Source: Janthinobacterium sp. 61 | GTDB lineage: Bacteria; Pseudomonadota; Gammaproteobacteria; Burkholderiales; Burkholderiaceae_D | Assembly: GCF_002846335.1 (NCBI RefSeq) | Contig: NZ_PJMQ01000001.1 | Span: 4,526,001-4,590,000, forward strand | DNA: 64,000 nucleotides | Direction of reading: 5' to 3' | Part shown: positions 37,742 through 46,592 of the stretch, in pieces | Position numbering within the stretch: the stretch's first letter is position 1 | Layout of the letters: each line of letters opens with the position of its first letter | Made by a program: the position numbers and the translations under genes | The notes under the pieces: generated by a model | Told to the model about the DNA's origin: nothing | Seen by the model: the letters and a program-made list of their open reading frames with translations, nothing else | The model's database searches: none

Positions 37742-38575
37742 ATGAAAAAATTACTGATCAGCAGTCTGTTGCTGGCGACCTTTTCCACTGCCCAGGCGGC
37801 CGAGGTGCTCGTCGTGCTGTCGGACGCGAATCACCTTGAGCTGCGCGATGGCAAGGTCTTTTCGACGGGCTTTTACCTGAATGAACTGATGCAGCCCGTG
37901 AAAAAGCTGCTCGATGCGGGCCACACGGTGACGTTCGCCACGCCGCAGGGCCAGGCGCCGACCCTGGACGCCAGCTCGGATACGGCCGCCTACTTTGGCG
38001 GCGACACGGCCGCCCACGCGGCGCACAAGACCTTGCTGGACCAGCTGGCGCTGACCGTGCCGGGCCGCTCGCCCGTGATCAGCCTGAAACGGGTGGCGCA
38101 GATCGGCTATGGCCACTACGCAGCCGTGCTGGTGCCGGGCGGCCACGCGCCCATGCAGGATCTGTTGAAGGATGCCAGTCTGGGCGCCTTGCTGCGCCAG
38201 TTCCACGCGGACGGCAAGCCGACGGCGCTGCTGTGCCACGGTCCCATCGCCTTGCTGTCGGCCTTGCCGCAGGCGGCGGTATTTGCGGCCGCGCTGGAAG
38301 CGGGCCGGACGCCGCCCACGCCGGCGGACTGGATTTACAGCGGCTACCGCATGACGGTGATCAGCAACCAGGAAGAGGCGGCGGCGCAGGGCGCGCTCGG
38401 CGGCGGGACGATGAAGTTCTATCCGCAGTCGGGCTTGCAAGCGGCGGGCGCGCGGTATGTGCAGAACCAGGCGCCGTGGACCAGCAACGTGGTGGCCGAC
38501 CGCGAATTGATCACGGGACAGAATCCGGCCTCGGCGCCAGCGCTGGCAGACAAGCTGCTGCAGGCGCTGCGCTAA
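37742..38575 (+). CDS. DJ-1/PfpI type class I glutamine amidotransferase-like protein, exported
   Basis: A 277-residue protein with an N-terminal signal peptide (KKLLISSLLLATFSTAQA, cleavage near residue 20). The DJ-1/PfpI fold has the nucleophile elbow LLCHGPIALL (Cys in CHG) and the AVLVPGGHAPMQDL segment. The family includes Hsp31-like chaperones and glyoxalase III. The periplasmic destination is unusual but seen in some members. The start at 37742 sits right before the signal; upstream in-frame ATGs lack conservation. The divergent LysR gene is its likely regulator. Confidence 0.87.
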   Translation: MKKLLISSLLLATFSTAQAAEVLVVLSDANHLELRDGKVFSTGFYLNELMQPVKKLLDAGHTVTFATPQGQAPTLDASSDTAAYFGGDTAAHAAHKTLLDQLALTVPGRSPVISLKRVAQIGYGHYAAVLVPGGHAPMQDLLKDASLGALLRQFHADGKPTALLCHGPIALLSALPQAAVFAAALEAGRTPPTPADWIYSGYRMTVISNQEEAAAQGALGGGTMKFYPQSGLQAAGARYVQNQAPWTSNVVADRELITGQNPASAPALADKLLQALR

Positions 38576-38582
38576 GGCGAAA

Positions 38583-38616
38583 ATCCCCGGCGGCGCCTGG
38601 GGGCGCGGCCGGGGAT
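38583..38616. terminator. Hairpin between the DJ-1-type gene and ohr
   Basis: A perfect 9-bp stem ATCCCCGGC / GCCGGGGAT with a 16-base GC-rich loop, between two convergent genes. No T run on either strand, so rho-independent termination is uncertain. Confidence 0.45.
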
Positions 38617-38637
38617 GTGCAGGGCGTGTTGCCTCTA

Positions 38638-39063
38638 TTACACGATCGTCAGGGTGACGTCGATGTTGCCGCGCGTGGCGTTCGAGTAAGGGCACACGAT
38701 GTGGGCGGCGGCGACCAGCGCTTCGGCGGCGGCGCGTTCCATGCCTGGCAGTGAAATTTTCAGTTCCACTTCGATGCCGAAGCCCGTGTCGATGGCGCCG
38801 ATGCCGACGTTGCCTTCGATGGACAGGTCTGCCGGCAGGGCGATCTTGTCACGGCCGCCGACGAATTTCATTGCGCCGATGAAGCAGGCCGAGTAGCCAG
38901 CGGCGAACAGTTGTTCCGGATTGGTGCCCACGGCGCCATTGCCGCCCAGTTCTTTTGGCGTGGTCAGCTTGACGTCCAGCACATTGTCGGACGACACGGC
39001 ACGGCCTTCGCGGCCTCCGGTGGCGGTAGCTTGTGCGCGGTACAGGACTTGTTTGATCGACAT
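38638..39063 (-). CDS. ohr: Organic hydroperoxide resistance protein Ohr
   Basis: A 141-residue OsmC/Ohr thiol peroxidase reducing organic hydroperoxides. The two redox cysteines are visible: the peroxidatic one in [10 protein letters not shown] and the resolving one in [13 protein letters not shown]. Length and motif order fit Ohr rather than OsmC. No OhrR repressor gene is adjacent, but inverted taaatagt sequences lie just upstream of the start (39099-39110, 39189-39200). Confidence 0.93.
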   Translation of the reverse strand: MSIKQVLYRAQATATGGREGRAVSSDNVLDVKLTTPKELGGNGAVGTNPEQLFAAGYSACFIGAMKFVGGRDKIALPADLSIEGNVGIGAIDTGFGIEVELKISLPGMERAAAEALVAAAHIVCPYSNATRGNIDVTLTIV

Positions 39064-39098
39064 GATGGTTTCCTTTAGATAGATAAATAGGTGACTAC

Positions 39099-39200
39099 TA
39101 AATAGTGTACTACTTGTTTCGTGGGCTGCTGCCCCAGGATGCCCGTCTGAAGAAGCGATTTACGGCGTCCATGCATGCAATATATATCGTGCACTATTTA
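39099..39200. promoter_or_regulatory. Inverted taaatagtg sequences upstream of ohr
   Basis: TAAATAGTGTAC at 39099-39110 has an almost exact inverted copy GTGCACTATTTA at 39189-39200 (11 of 12 matches). The first contains the small palindrome TAGT-GT-ACTA. The region is the AT-rich promoter of ohr and of the plus-strand kinase gene. A MarR-family operator is possible; this is inference. Confidence 0.3.
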
Positions 39201-39346
39201 ATTGCAAGCGATTTTATTTTCGGGCGACGCCCATTTGTGCTTTATTTTCTTGCCTTTGTCGCCAGTATTGCCCTTCCATCGCATAATGGCCACCGTCCCC
39301 GGGGGCTATGGTTATGCTTGGCCCACTTCTATACCAAGGAAAAATC

Positions 39347-40606
39347 ATGACCAGCCTCTTTTTTATTTTCCGCCTCACCCTGGCCACGATGCTCACCTAC
39401 ATCATCGCCACCTCCCTCCTGGTCGAGACCTTTCTGCGCCACATTTTCGGACACACGGAAAGCTTCTTTGTCATCGTCGGCGCGTTGCTGGCCAGCGCCG
39501 TCATCACGAATGCGTTTTCGCACGTGCGCCGCGTGCGCCTGATCGCCGACGCCGTCAACCCCGGCACCCTGTCGAGCCGCCAGCGGCGCCAGATCGAGAT
39601 CCCGTTTGAGGCGGGCGAGGTGTTCGACATGATCGACGCGGCCATCCGCGAACTGCCGGGCAGCGAAGTGGTCGAAAGCGCGCGGGACAGCCTGCAGGTG
39701 CAGGCTCGCGTGCGCCGGGCGGCGCCTTACATGCACACGGGTTTGCCCCGCATGCGCCTGCTGGGATTCCTGGAGCCGCGGCCGAACCAGATCCTCGCCA
39801 CCGTCACGCCGAATGGCGAGGCGGGCAGCGTGACCCTGATCTGCGAGCCGGCGCGCAATGCCTGGACCGACTGGTTCCTCGTCGACCATGGCAGCAACCT
39901 GGAAAACGCGGAAGCGGTGACGCGGGCGATGACGCGCCGGGTGGCGCAGCGTCGGCGCGGCGAGCAGGCCGAGGCGCGCCAGACGGTGACGGAAAAGGAG
40001 CTCACGGTGGCCAAACTGAGCCTGCTGCATGCGCAGGTCGAGCCGCACTTCCTGTACAACACCCTGGCCAGCGCGCAGCTGCTCACGCGCAGCGATCCCG
40101 TGCGCGCCGACGAGATGCTGGGTAACCTGATTTTGTATTTGCGCCACTCGCTGCCGCGCACGGAGCAAGCCATGTCGACCCTGGGCACGGAACTGGAACG
40201 GGCGCGCGCCTACCTCGATATTTTGAAAATCCGCATGGGCGCGCGCCTGAACCTGCAGATCGAGGTACCGCAATACCTGCGCCAGACGGAGCTGCCGCCG
40301 ATGATGCTGCAAACCCTGGTGGAAAACGCCATCAAGCATGGCCTGGAGCCGAAAAGCGGCGGCGGCACCATCTGGATCATGGCACGCAGCGGCAACGGCA
40401 CGGTGATCGTCACGGTGGCCGACGATGGCAAGGGTTTCAGCGACGACGGCGCCGGCACGGGCATCGGTTTGCGCAATGTGCGCGAACGCCTGCGCCTGAC
40501 TTATGGTGCGGCCGCGTCGTTTTCCATCCTCGCCAATTTCCCCGATGGCGTGACGGCCACTATCACGGTGCCCGACAGCACGGCGCAAGGAGTCTCCTAT
40601 GCATAA
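39347..40606 (+). CDS. LytS-like sensor histidine kinase
   Basis: A 419-residue kinase of the LytS/YehU class. Two hydrophobic segments at the N terminus (about 3-24 and 34-56) anchor it; the His-kinase region has the motif HAQVEPHFLYNTLASAQLL (phospho-acceptor His in EPHFLYN) and the ATPase part has LVENAIKHGLEP, DDGKGFSDDG and GIGLRNVRERL. The start at 39347 has AAGGA nine bases upstream. It overlaps the LytTR regulator gene by 8 bases, so they form one two-component unit. Confidence 0.92.
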   Translation: MTSLFFIFRLTLATMLTYIIATSLLVETFLRHIFGHTESFFVIVGALLASAVITNAFSHVRRVRLIADAVNPGTLSSRQRRQIEIPFEAGEVFDMIDAAIRELPGSEVVESARDSLQVQARVRRAAPYMHTGLPRMRLLGFLEPRPNQILATVTPNGEAGSVTLICEPARNAWTDWFLVDHGSNLENAEAVTRAMTRRVAQRRRGEQAEARQTVTEKELTVAKLSLLHAQVEPHFLYNTLASAQLLTRSDPVRADEMLGNLILYLRHSLPRTEQAMSTLGTELERARAYLDILKIRMGARLNLQIEVPQYLRQTELPPMMLQTLVENAIKHGLEPKSGGGTIWIMARSGNGTVIVTVADDGKGFSDDGAGTGIGLRNVRERLRLTYGAAASFSILANFPDGVTATITVPDSTAQGVSYA

Positions 40607-41381
40607 GCCTGAGATGACTTGCGTCATCGCCGAAGACGAAACCCTGTTGCGCGAGGCGCTCGTGGCCCTGCTGGCCGAAGAGTGGCCGGCACTGCGTATC
40701 GTCGCCGCCTGCGACGACGGCGGCACGGCGCTCGACGCCATCGCCACCCTGCGACCCGACGTCGCCTTCCTCGATATCCGCATGCCTGGCCTGACGGGGC
40801 TGGAAGTGGCAGCCGGCGCGCTCGATGCGAGTCCCACCACGCAGGTGGTGTTCGTCACCGCCTACGACCAGTACGCGATCGATGCCTTCGATAACGGCGC
40901 CGTCGATTATCTATTAAAACCCATAGCCCGCGAGCGCCTGCAAGCGACCTTGCAGCGCGTGCAGGCACGGGCCGGCAAGACCCAGGTGGATGACGGTGCG
41001 CTGGCCGGCTTGCTGCAGCAATTGAGCAGCGCCTTGCCGGCGGCCGCCAAGTCGCCGCCGCTGGTGTGGCTGACGGCTAGCAGCGGCAAGGATACGCGGC
41101 TGATCATGGTGGAAGACATCGTTTATTTTCAGTCCGACACCAAGTACACGGCCGTCATGACGGCGGACGGCGAGGCGCTGCTGCGCAAGCCGATCCGTGA
41201 ACTGCTCGACGTGCTTGACCCGGCCATTTTCAAGCAGATCCACCGCTCCACCATCGTCAACATGAAGATGGTGGCATCCGTCACGCGCGACGAGGTGGGA
41301 CGCGGCGCCTTGCGTCTGAAAACGCGGCCGGAAACCCTGGCCGTGAGCCAGCCGTTCATGGCATTGTTCCGCAATATGTAG
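40599..41381 (+). CDS. LytTR response regulator
   Basis: A 260-residue response regulator. The receiver domain has the acidic pair in VIAEDE and phospho-acceptor Asp59 (AFLDIRMPGLTG). A C-terminal LytTR DNA-binding domain begins at about 150, with the KYTAVMTADGEALLRKPIREL and IHRSTIVNMK segments. It is the cognate regulator of the upstream LytS-like kinase. Targets are not apparent here; a weak terminator follows. Confidence 0.93.
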   Translation: MHKPEMTCVIAEDETLLREALVALLAEEWPALRIVAACDDGGTALDAIATLRPDVAFLDIRMPGLTGLEVAAGALDASPTTQVVFVTAYDQYAIDAFDNGAVDYLLKPIARERLQATLQRVQARAGKTQVDDGALAGLLQQLSSALPAAAKSPPLVWLTASSGKDTRLIMVEDIVYFQSDTKYTAVMTADGEALLRKPIRELLDVLDPAIFKQIHRSTIVNMKMVASVTRDEVGRGALRLKTRPETLAVSQPFMALFRNM

Positions 41382-41400
41382 CCGCTATTGCGCCGTTTTC

Positions 41401-41421
41401 AAAACCGTAGCGCACGGTTTT
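41401..41421 (+). terminator. Probable rho-independent terminator after the LytTR gene
   Basis: A perfect 8-bp stem AAAACCGT / ACGGTTTT with a 5-base loop, running into a five-T stretch, 20 bases after the stop. The stem is short and AT-rich at its base. Confidence 0.65.
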
Positions 41422-41560
41422 TCATACTTTCTTCGCCCATCGTTTATTATCATATTTATATTTAATTATGATAATATTAACGTGGCGGCATGCCGTCAGA
41501 TGTGATTGGCACATCTACCTGATGCGCCTTTATGGCGCTTTGCAAAAATATGAGGAAACC

Positions 41561-42205
41561 ATGAAAAAGAAGCTGTTGTGCGCCATGCTACTTGTCGCTG
41601 GAATATCTGCTGCCCATGCGCAGCCGACGACGTGGGAGTTTACCTATCAAGGCTTTGTCGACGCGGCCACTGGCGTATTCGATTCCGATGCGACTTTCCA
41701 CGGTAGCTTTAGCGGGGAGGACAGAAATGCGGACAGCGTGATTACAGTTGATGAGCTGAGCTATTTCCTCACCCAGGGTCACCTGTTTTGGCCTATCCGG
41801 AGAGGCGATTATGGATGCAATACTTCCTCCCACTACCGGTGTGAAGTCAGCAATTTCAGTTATACGCTGGATGGTAAACTGAACTATGCAACCAAGACTG
41901 GTAGCTATGATGGTCCGCACTCCTCGTATAGCCAGGCCGTTATCGGCAGTTACTTCCTCAGCGGTGGGAGTAGGCCGGGAACACGATGGGAAAATCGTTA
42001 TGACTGGTCCGACCAGACGACCTTTACGATTTCCCCGGCACCCGTTCCTGAGCCAACGGTCGCGTTGATGCTGCCCGCCGGCCTAGCACTCATGTGCCTT
42101 GCACGGGTACGCCGCCGTAAGACTTCTGCTGAAGCAGGGCTTGCCGGTTTGAGCGTCGCCTCTATTCAGCCGTCTCGAAACCTTCGAGGACGTTCACCAC
42201 ATTGA
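41561..42205 (+). CDS. PEP-CTERM sorting-signal protein with EF-hand loop
   Basis: A 214-residue exported protein. The signal peptide (KKKLLCAMLLVAGISAAHA) ends near residue 20. An EF-hand calcium loop DRNADSVITVDE is visible at about residues 47-58. The C terminus has the PEP-CTERM pattern: PVPEP, a hydrophobic segment (ALMLPAGLALMCLA) and an RVRRRK cluster. It should be exported and sorted by an exosortase (not encoded here). The reading frame continues about 27 residues past the basic cluster and overlaps the convergent deacetylase by 44 bases, longer than usual. GAGGAAACC precedes the start; composition is less GC-rich than the neighbours. Confidence 0.82.
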   Translation: MKKKLLCAMLLVAGISAAHAQPTTWEFTYQGFVDAATGVFDSDATFHGSFSGEDRNADSVITVDELSYFLTQGHLFWPIRRGDYGCNTSSHYRCEVSNFSYTLDGKLNYATKTGSYDGPHSSYSQAVIGSYFLSGGSRPGTRWENRYDWSDQTTFTISPAPVPEPTVALMLPAGLALMCLARVRRRKTSAEAGLAGLSVASIQPSRNLRGRSPH

Positions 42206-43205
42206 TGCCGATTTCCTTGACCGCATAGCCGCCTTCGAGGATGAAGGCGGTGGGCAAATTCAAATGCGCGAGGCGCTCGCCCACGCGCAGGTAGTCGCCG
42301 CTTTGCAGGGAGAAGTGCGACAGCGGGTCGCCGGCGAAAGTATCCACACCGAGCGAGACCACCAGCGCGTCGGGCGCGTACATATTGATGCGCAGGCAGG
42401 CCGTTTCCAGCGCGGCGAACCAGCTGGCTGTGGACGTGCCGGCCGGCAGCGGCAGGTTGACGTTGTAGCCGAGCCCCGCACCGCTGCCCGTTTCATCGGC
42501 GTGGCCGAGGTAAAACGGATATTCGCTGCGCGGGTCGGCGTGCAGGGAGGCGAACAGCACGTCGTCGCGCGCATAGAAAATGCTTTGCGTGCCGTTGCCG
42601 TGGTGGTAATCGATATCGAGGATGGCGACCTTGCGGGCGCCGTCGTCGAGCAAATGCTGCGCGGCCAGGGCAGCGTTGTTCAGAAAACAGTAGCCGCCAA
42701 AGAAATCGCTGCCCGCGTGGTGGCCGGGCGGGCGCGTCAGGGCAAACGTGGCCCGCTCTCCCAGGCGCAGCGCGTGGGCCGCGTTGACGGCGCAGTCGGC
42801 GCCCGTCTTGGCCGCCGTCCACGTGCCGGCCGTCAGCGGCGTGCCATTGTCCATCGAATACAGGCCCAGCTTGGCCGTGAAGTCGTCCGGTTCGATGTCG
42901 CTGCGCAAGGTGCGCACGGGCCACACGGATGGCAGTGCGTCCTTGCCCGCATTGGCGGGGTCGAGCGCCAGCCAGTCTTGCCAGGCGTGGCGCAAAAAAT
43001 GCAGGTAGCGCGGCGTGTGGATGCGTTCGAGCGACGTCAGCGGCACGCCGTGCGGCGTGACGATGCGGCCCAGGTTGCGCCGTCCCAGTTCGGCCACCAC
43101 CATGTCGGCCCGCTCGGGTGTCTCGAAGCAGGGCACCATGGTGCCGCGAAACATCTCGAAGCGGCCCCGGTGCTGGCTGTGCAATTCATTGTAGAAGGTC
43201 AGCAT
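42162..43205 (-). CDS. Histone deacetylase family amidohydrolase
   Basis: A 347-residue zinc-dependent deacetylase of the class II HDAC/acetoin-utilisation/polyamine-deacetylase superfamily. The metal-binding segment DIDYHHGNGTQ and the RPPGHHAGSDFFGGYCFLNN catalytic segment are intact, as is the later GVDTFAGDPLSHF with the second aspartate ligand. It deacetylates small substrates such as acetylpolyamines in related bacteria; the substrate is not determined. It lies 28 bases after gshA on the same strand. Confidence 0.92.
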   Translation of the reverse strand: MLTFYNELHSQHRGRFEMFRGTMVPCFETPERADMVVAELGRRNLGRIVTPHGVPLTSLERIHTPRYLHFLRHAWQDWLALDPANAGKDALPSVWPVRTLRSDIEPDDFTAKLGLYSMDNGTPLTAGTWTAAKTGADCAVNAAHALRLGERATFALTRPPGHHAGSDFFGGYCFLNNAALAAQHLLDDGARKVAILDIDYHHGNGTQSIFYARDDVLFASLHADPRSEYPFYLGHADETGSGAGLGYNVNLPLPAGTSTASWFAALETACLRINMYAPDALVVSLGVDTFAGDPLSHFSLQSGDYLRVGERLAHLNLPTAFILEGGYAVKEIGINVVNVLEGFETAE

Positions 43206-43233
43206 GGGGCGCCAGGCAGAAAGTCAGGCAGGA

Positions 43234-44847
43234 TCAGGTGTGCGAACACAGGGTACTGGCGCGGTAGGCGGCGACGAAATCGTCGAAGCTGCCGGCGGGC
43301 GCCGCTTCCATGGCGCGCTGCTCGGCCAGCGAGCTGGCGGCCATTTCATCGAAATACGCGCTTTGTTCCTTTGTTGCCGGATGCGCGCGGAAGTAGGCGG
43401 CGTGGCGTTCGCTCTGGCGCAGGCCAAAGGCGGCAAAAGAGCCGCCGTTGGCGCGCAGCTCGGCCAATACCTTTGCCGATGGCGTCATGTCCGGGTCGGC
43501 CAGCTTGGCCGCCTGTACCGCCAGGCTGTCCGCATGCGACGTGCCGCCTTGGCGCGCCGCGTTGCGAGAGTCGAGCAAGGCCGCCACGGGGGCGATACGG
43601 GCCAGCAATTGCTCGCCCCACGCCTGCAGGGTGATTTCCTCGCCGTCGCGGCGCAGGGTCAAGCCCGGCTTGCGCCCTTCCTTGACGGTGCGGGCAAAAT
43701 TGTTCGTGTAGCAGGCGCTTTGCTCGGCCGAGATGGGGCCGCTGTCGTCGAGCGCGCAGAACAGCAAAAACGCATCGAGGAAACGGCCCGTTTCCAGGCT
43801 GATGCCGACCGGTTCGAACGGGTCGACATCCATGCAGCGCACTTCGATGTACTGCACGCCGCGCAGGCACAGGGCCTGGATCGGGCGTTCGCCCGTGCGG
43901 ATCACGCGCTTGGGGCGGATGGTCGAATAGTATTCATTTTCGATCTGCAGCACGTTGGTGGACAGCTGGATCCATTCGCCATCCTTTTTGGTGCCCAGCG
44001 CCGCATACGGCGGATACGGGTCGTTGACGGCGTGCGTGAGCGCGTTGACGTAGTCTTCCAGGCTGTTTTCGTGCGGGCGCAGGCCGGACTGGGCATCGTT
44101 CTGGTAACCGAGGTCGCTCATGCGCAAGCTGGTAGCGTACGGCAGGAACAGCGTGTCGTCGGACAAGGTATCGAGCTTGTGCGCGCGGCCGCGCAGGAAA
44201 CCGGCGGACAGGGCCGGCGAAGCGCCGAACAGGTACATCAGCAGCCAGCTGTAACGGCGGAAATTGCGGATCGTCGCCAGGTAGCTTTCCGACTGCACGT
44301 CCTTCGGTGTCGCGGCCGCGTGGTGCGGGCTGGCGCTGGTGTCCGGATGGCTGGCCAGCACTTGCCACAACTGCTCGTCGAGCGAGTAGTTGTAGTGGAT
44401 GCCGGCGATGCATTGCATGGCTTTGCCGTAACGCAAGGCCAGGCCGCGCCGGTAGACGTGCTTGAGCATGCCCATGTTCGACGTCCCGTAGTTGGCGATC
44501 GCGATGTCCGCTTCGGGCGGCAGCTGGCAGGGCATTGACTGGCTCCACAGCAATTCGTCGCCGAGGCGGCTGTAGGCGTGGCGGTGCACGGTATCGAGCT
44601 TGTCCAGCGTGACGGCGATGTCGCTTTCAGCCGGCGTGATGAATTCGAGCAGCGCTTCGGCGTAGTCGGTGGTGATTTCAGGGTGCGTCAGCGCCGAGCC
44701 CAGGGCGATGGGGTGGGGCGTGGAAGCCAGATGGCCGGCATGGTCGACGCGCAGGGTTTCACGCTCGATGCCGCGCAAGCCGCCCAGCAGCGCGCGGTTG
44801 GCATCTTCGGTCAGCAATGCCAGGCGGCGAGTCAACAGGTTGGGCAA
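43234..44847 (-). CDS. gshA: Glutamate-cysteine ligase
   Basis: A 537-residue gamma-glutamylcysteine synthetase of the proteobacterial type 1 family, the first step of glutathione synthesis. Conserved parts are [13 protein letters not shown] near the N terminus, [34 protein letters not shown] and [14 protein letters not shown]. No ATG lies near the conserved start. TTG at 44847 ([12 protein letters not shown]) has AAGGAAG nine bases upstream, whereas the nearest upstream ATG adds 28 non-conserved residues, so TTG is chosen. The deacetylase-family gene follows on the same strand. Confidence 0.93.
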   Translation of the reverse strand: MPNLLTRRLALLTEDANRALLGGLRGIERETLRVDHAGHLASTPHPIALGSALTHPEITTDYAEALLEFITPAESDIAVTLDKLDTVHRHAYSRLGDELLWSQSMPCQLPPEADIAIANYGTSNMGMLKHVYRRGLALRYGKAMQCIAGIHYNYSLDEQLWQVLASHPDTSASPHHAAATPKDVQSESYLATIRNFRRYSWLLMYLFGASPALSAGFLRGRAHKLDTLSDDTLFLPYATSLRMSDLGYQNDAQSGLRPHENSLEDYVNALTHAVNDPYPPYAALGTKKDGEWIQLSTNVLQIENEYYSTIRPKRVIRTGERPIQALCLRGVQYIEVRCMDVDPFEPVGISLETGRFLDAFLLFCALDDSGPISAEQSACYTNNFARTVKEGRKPGLTLRRDGEEITLQAWGEQLLARIAPVAALLDSRNAARQGGTSHADSLAVQAAKLADPDMTPSAKVLAELRANGGSFAAFGLRQSERHAAYFRAHPATKEQSAYFDEMAASSLAEQRAMEAAPAGSFDDFVAAYRASTLCSHT

Positions 44848-45062
44848 TTTGAGCTTCCTTTCTTGTGCAGCATATAAATAATTTGTGCTGAGATTAACCG
44901 AATTTTGGCAAATGCGTCGGCGCCGGCCCAAAAAACGCCGCGTCGCCAGCGTCCGCCCCGGGGAACGGGGACGGCGCTTCGGTCAGGAATTCGCTTGATA
45001 TTTTAACAAACTGCGGGGGGATCTGGCGCGCGCCGGGTCAAGCTTTGCGCAGCTTGTCGTGC

Positions 45063-45893
45063 TTAGCCGAGGCGGGCGCCGCTGACTCTTTCGATGCCGG
45101 CCAGGTCGCGCCAGCTTTGCACTTTGTTGTAGCCGGCGGCGGCCAGCAGCTCGCGCACCTGGGCCGCCTGGTCATAGCCGTGCTCCATCAGCAGCCAGGC
45201 GCCTGACGCCAGGTGGCGCGCGGCGCCGGAGACGATGATGCGCAGGGCCGACAGGCCGTCCGCATGGTCGGTCAGCGCGCCCGTCGGTTCAAAGCGCAAA
45301 TCGCCTTCGGCCAGGTGGCGGTCGCCGCTGGCGATGTAGGGGGGATTGGAGACGATCAGGTCAAACTTTTCCGTGCCCAGCGCTTCGAACCAGTCGCTGG
45401 CCATGAAGGTGATGTTGACGCCGTTGGCGCTGGCGTTGCGGCGCGCCACGGCCAGCGCCGTGCTGCTGACATCCAGAGCCGTGACCACGGCGTCGGGCCG
45501 CGTGTATGCCAGCGCGACGGCGATGGCGCCGCTGCCCGTGCCCATGTCGAGCACGCGCCCGCCCGGTGGCAGGCGCTCGAGCGCCAGTTCCACCAGTACT
45601 TCCGTGTCGGGGCGGGGAATCAGCACGGCGTCGTTGACTTCGAACGGCAAGCCGAAAAATTCGCGCTGGCCGACGATGTAGGCGATCGGTTCGCCGCGCA
45701 GGCGGCGCGCCAGCAAGCCAGACAGACGTTCGGCTTCATCGGGCGTGAGCACACGCTCTGATTGTGTGATCAGACTCACGCGCGACAGACCCAGCGCGTG
45801 GCCCAGCAGGATGCGGTTGTCGAGCGGGTCGAGCAGCGGGCGGATTTGCAGGGCGCCGACAGTGCTGCCGGCGGGGATCAGTGTTTCTGGCAT
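45063..45893 (-). CDS. prmC: Peptide chain release factor glutamine methyltransferase
   Basis: A 276-residue SAM-dependent methyltransferase that methylates the GGQ glutamine of release factors. The HemK/PrmC features are IPRPDTEVLVELAL, the SAM loop VLDMGTGSGAIAVALA and the NPPY motif in LIVSNPPYIASGD. The start at 45893 (MPETLIP) begins with the conserved domain; the reading frame upstream is not conserved. It lies 10 bases after dsbB, downstream of its substrate gene prfA. Confidence 0.95.
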   Translation of the reverse strand: MPETLIPAGSTVGALQIRPLLDPLDNRILLGHALGLSRVSLITQSERVLTPDEAERLSGLLARRLRGEPIAYIVGQREFFGLPFEVNDAVLIPRPDTEVLVELALERLPPGGRVLDMGTGSGAIAVALAYTRPDAVVTALDVSSTALAVARRNASANGVNITFMASDWFEALGTEKFDLIVSNPPYIASGDRHLAEGDLRFEPTGALTDHADGLSALRIIVSGAARHLASGAWLLMEHGYDQAAQVRELLAAAGYNKVQSWRDLAGIERVSGARLG

Positions 45894-45903
45894 AAATAGA
45901 TGG

Positions 45904-46374
45904 TTATTGTTTGCGGCGTAGCAGAGTCCACAGCAAGGTGAGGGCGAAAATGGCGAACCAGGCGAACGCCCATTGCGGGATCGACAGGCCGAAGAACGGC
46001 TCGCCAGCGTTTTCGCAGGCGCCATACGATTCAAACATGAAGGGCATGACTTGCGCCGTGAAAATCTTGTTCAGCGCCGTTTCCACAGGGTCGATGCCGC
46101 ACGAGAAGCCGGGATGGGCCAGCACGTACAAATGCTTGGCGCCCACGCCCAGGCCGCCCAGGGCCGCCAGAACGCCGATGCCGGCGCCGATTTTCTGCCG
46201 GTTGGCCGCGGCGCCTGCCAGGCAGGCGATGCCGATGGCAAGGAACAGGTAGCGCTGGATGACGCACAGCGGGCACGGTGCCATGTTCATGGCATGCTGC
46301 AAATACATGGCCACGCCCAGCATCAGGAAACACAGGGCAGAGATCAACAGGAGGACGGTGCGTGAATTTTTCAT
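45904..46374 (-). CDS. dsbB: Disulfide bond formation protein B
   Basis: A 156-residue inner-membrane quinone-dependent oxidase that reoxidises DsbA. Four hydrophobic segments are visible. The first periplasmic loop has the redox pair in MAPCPLCVIQRY (CPLC), and the second loop has two cysteines (FSCGIDP and GACENAG) matching the Cys104/Cys130 pair of E. coli DsbB. A GTG three codons upstream is an alternative start. It is unusual that it sits between prfA and prmC. Confidence 0.93.
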   Translation of the reverse strand: MKNSRTVLLLISALCFLMLGVAMYLQHAMNMAPCPLCVIQRYLFLAIGIACLAGAAANRQKIGAGIGVLAALGGLGVGAKHLYVLAHPGFSCGIDPVETALNKIFTAQVMPFMFESYGACENAGEPFFGLSIPQWAFAWFAIFALTLLWTLLRRKQ

Positions 46375-46458
46375 GGGCGACACGGTGAGGTGGATGGAAG
46401 CGAGCTAGGCATTCTCGCACAAGGGCCGATTTTTATTGCTTAGCCGCTACTTAAAGCT

Positions 46459-46576
46459 GTCGGCTTACGCGCTGCGCGCTAAGCCGACCTACAACTGGCT
46501 GGGCGCTTTGAAAAGTGTTCAGGGCAAGGCGCATCGCCGCAGCTTCGTAGGTCGGCTTAGCGCAGCGTAAGCCGAC
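46459..46576. repeat. Paired GTAG-type REP palindromes (BIME-like), copy C, variant core
   Basis: The left unit pairs GTCGGCTTA with TAAGCCGAC (46459-46488), the right unit GTCGGCTTA with TAAGCCGAC (46551-46576), with GTAG ends facing inward as in copies A and B. The core is GGCTTA/TAAGCC instead of GGATTA/TAATCC; both sides of the stem changed together, so pairing is kept. Between the two units lies the 21-base piece shared with the palindrome at 1007-1092. It lies between dsbB and prfA. Confidence 0.87.
46511..46531. repeat. 21-base copy of the 1007-1092 palindrome end
   Basis: Identical to 1010-1030 (aaaagtgttcagggcaaggc plus one g), nested between the two REP units of copy C. The match stops abruptly; the rest of the palindrome is absent here, so this is a fragment or a shared end of a larger family. 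Confidence 0.7.
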
Positions 46577-46592
46577 ACAACGGCGCCAGCGT

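Noticed and set aside
39105..39350. Possible 81-residue protein upstream of the LytS-like kinase
   Set aside because: It starts in AT-rich promoter DNA, has no ribosome site, overlaps the kinase start and has no conserved-looking feature.
41501..41520. Sequence ttggcacatctacctgatgc resembling a sigma-54 promoter before the PEP-CTERM gene
   Set aside because: It has TGGCAC but lacks the -12 TTGC element at the correct distance, so it is probably chance.
43204..44538. 444-codon plus-strand frame opposite gshA
   Set aside because: gshA is unmistakable on the minus strand, and this frame has no motif.
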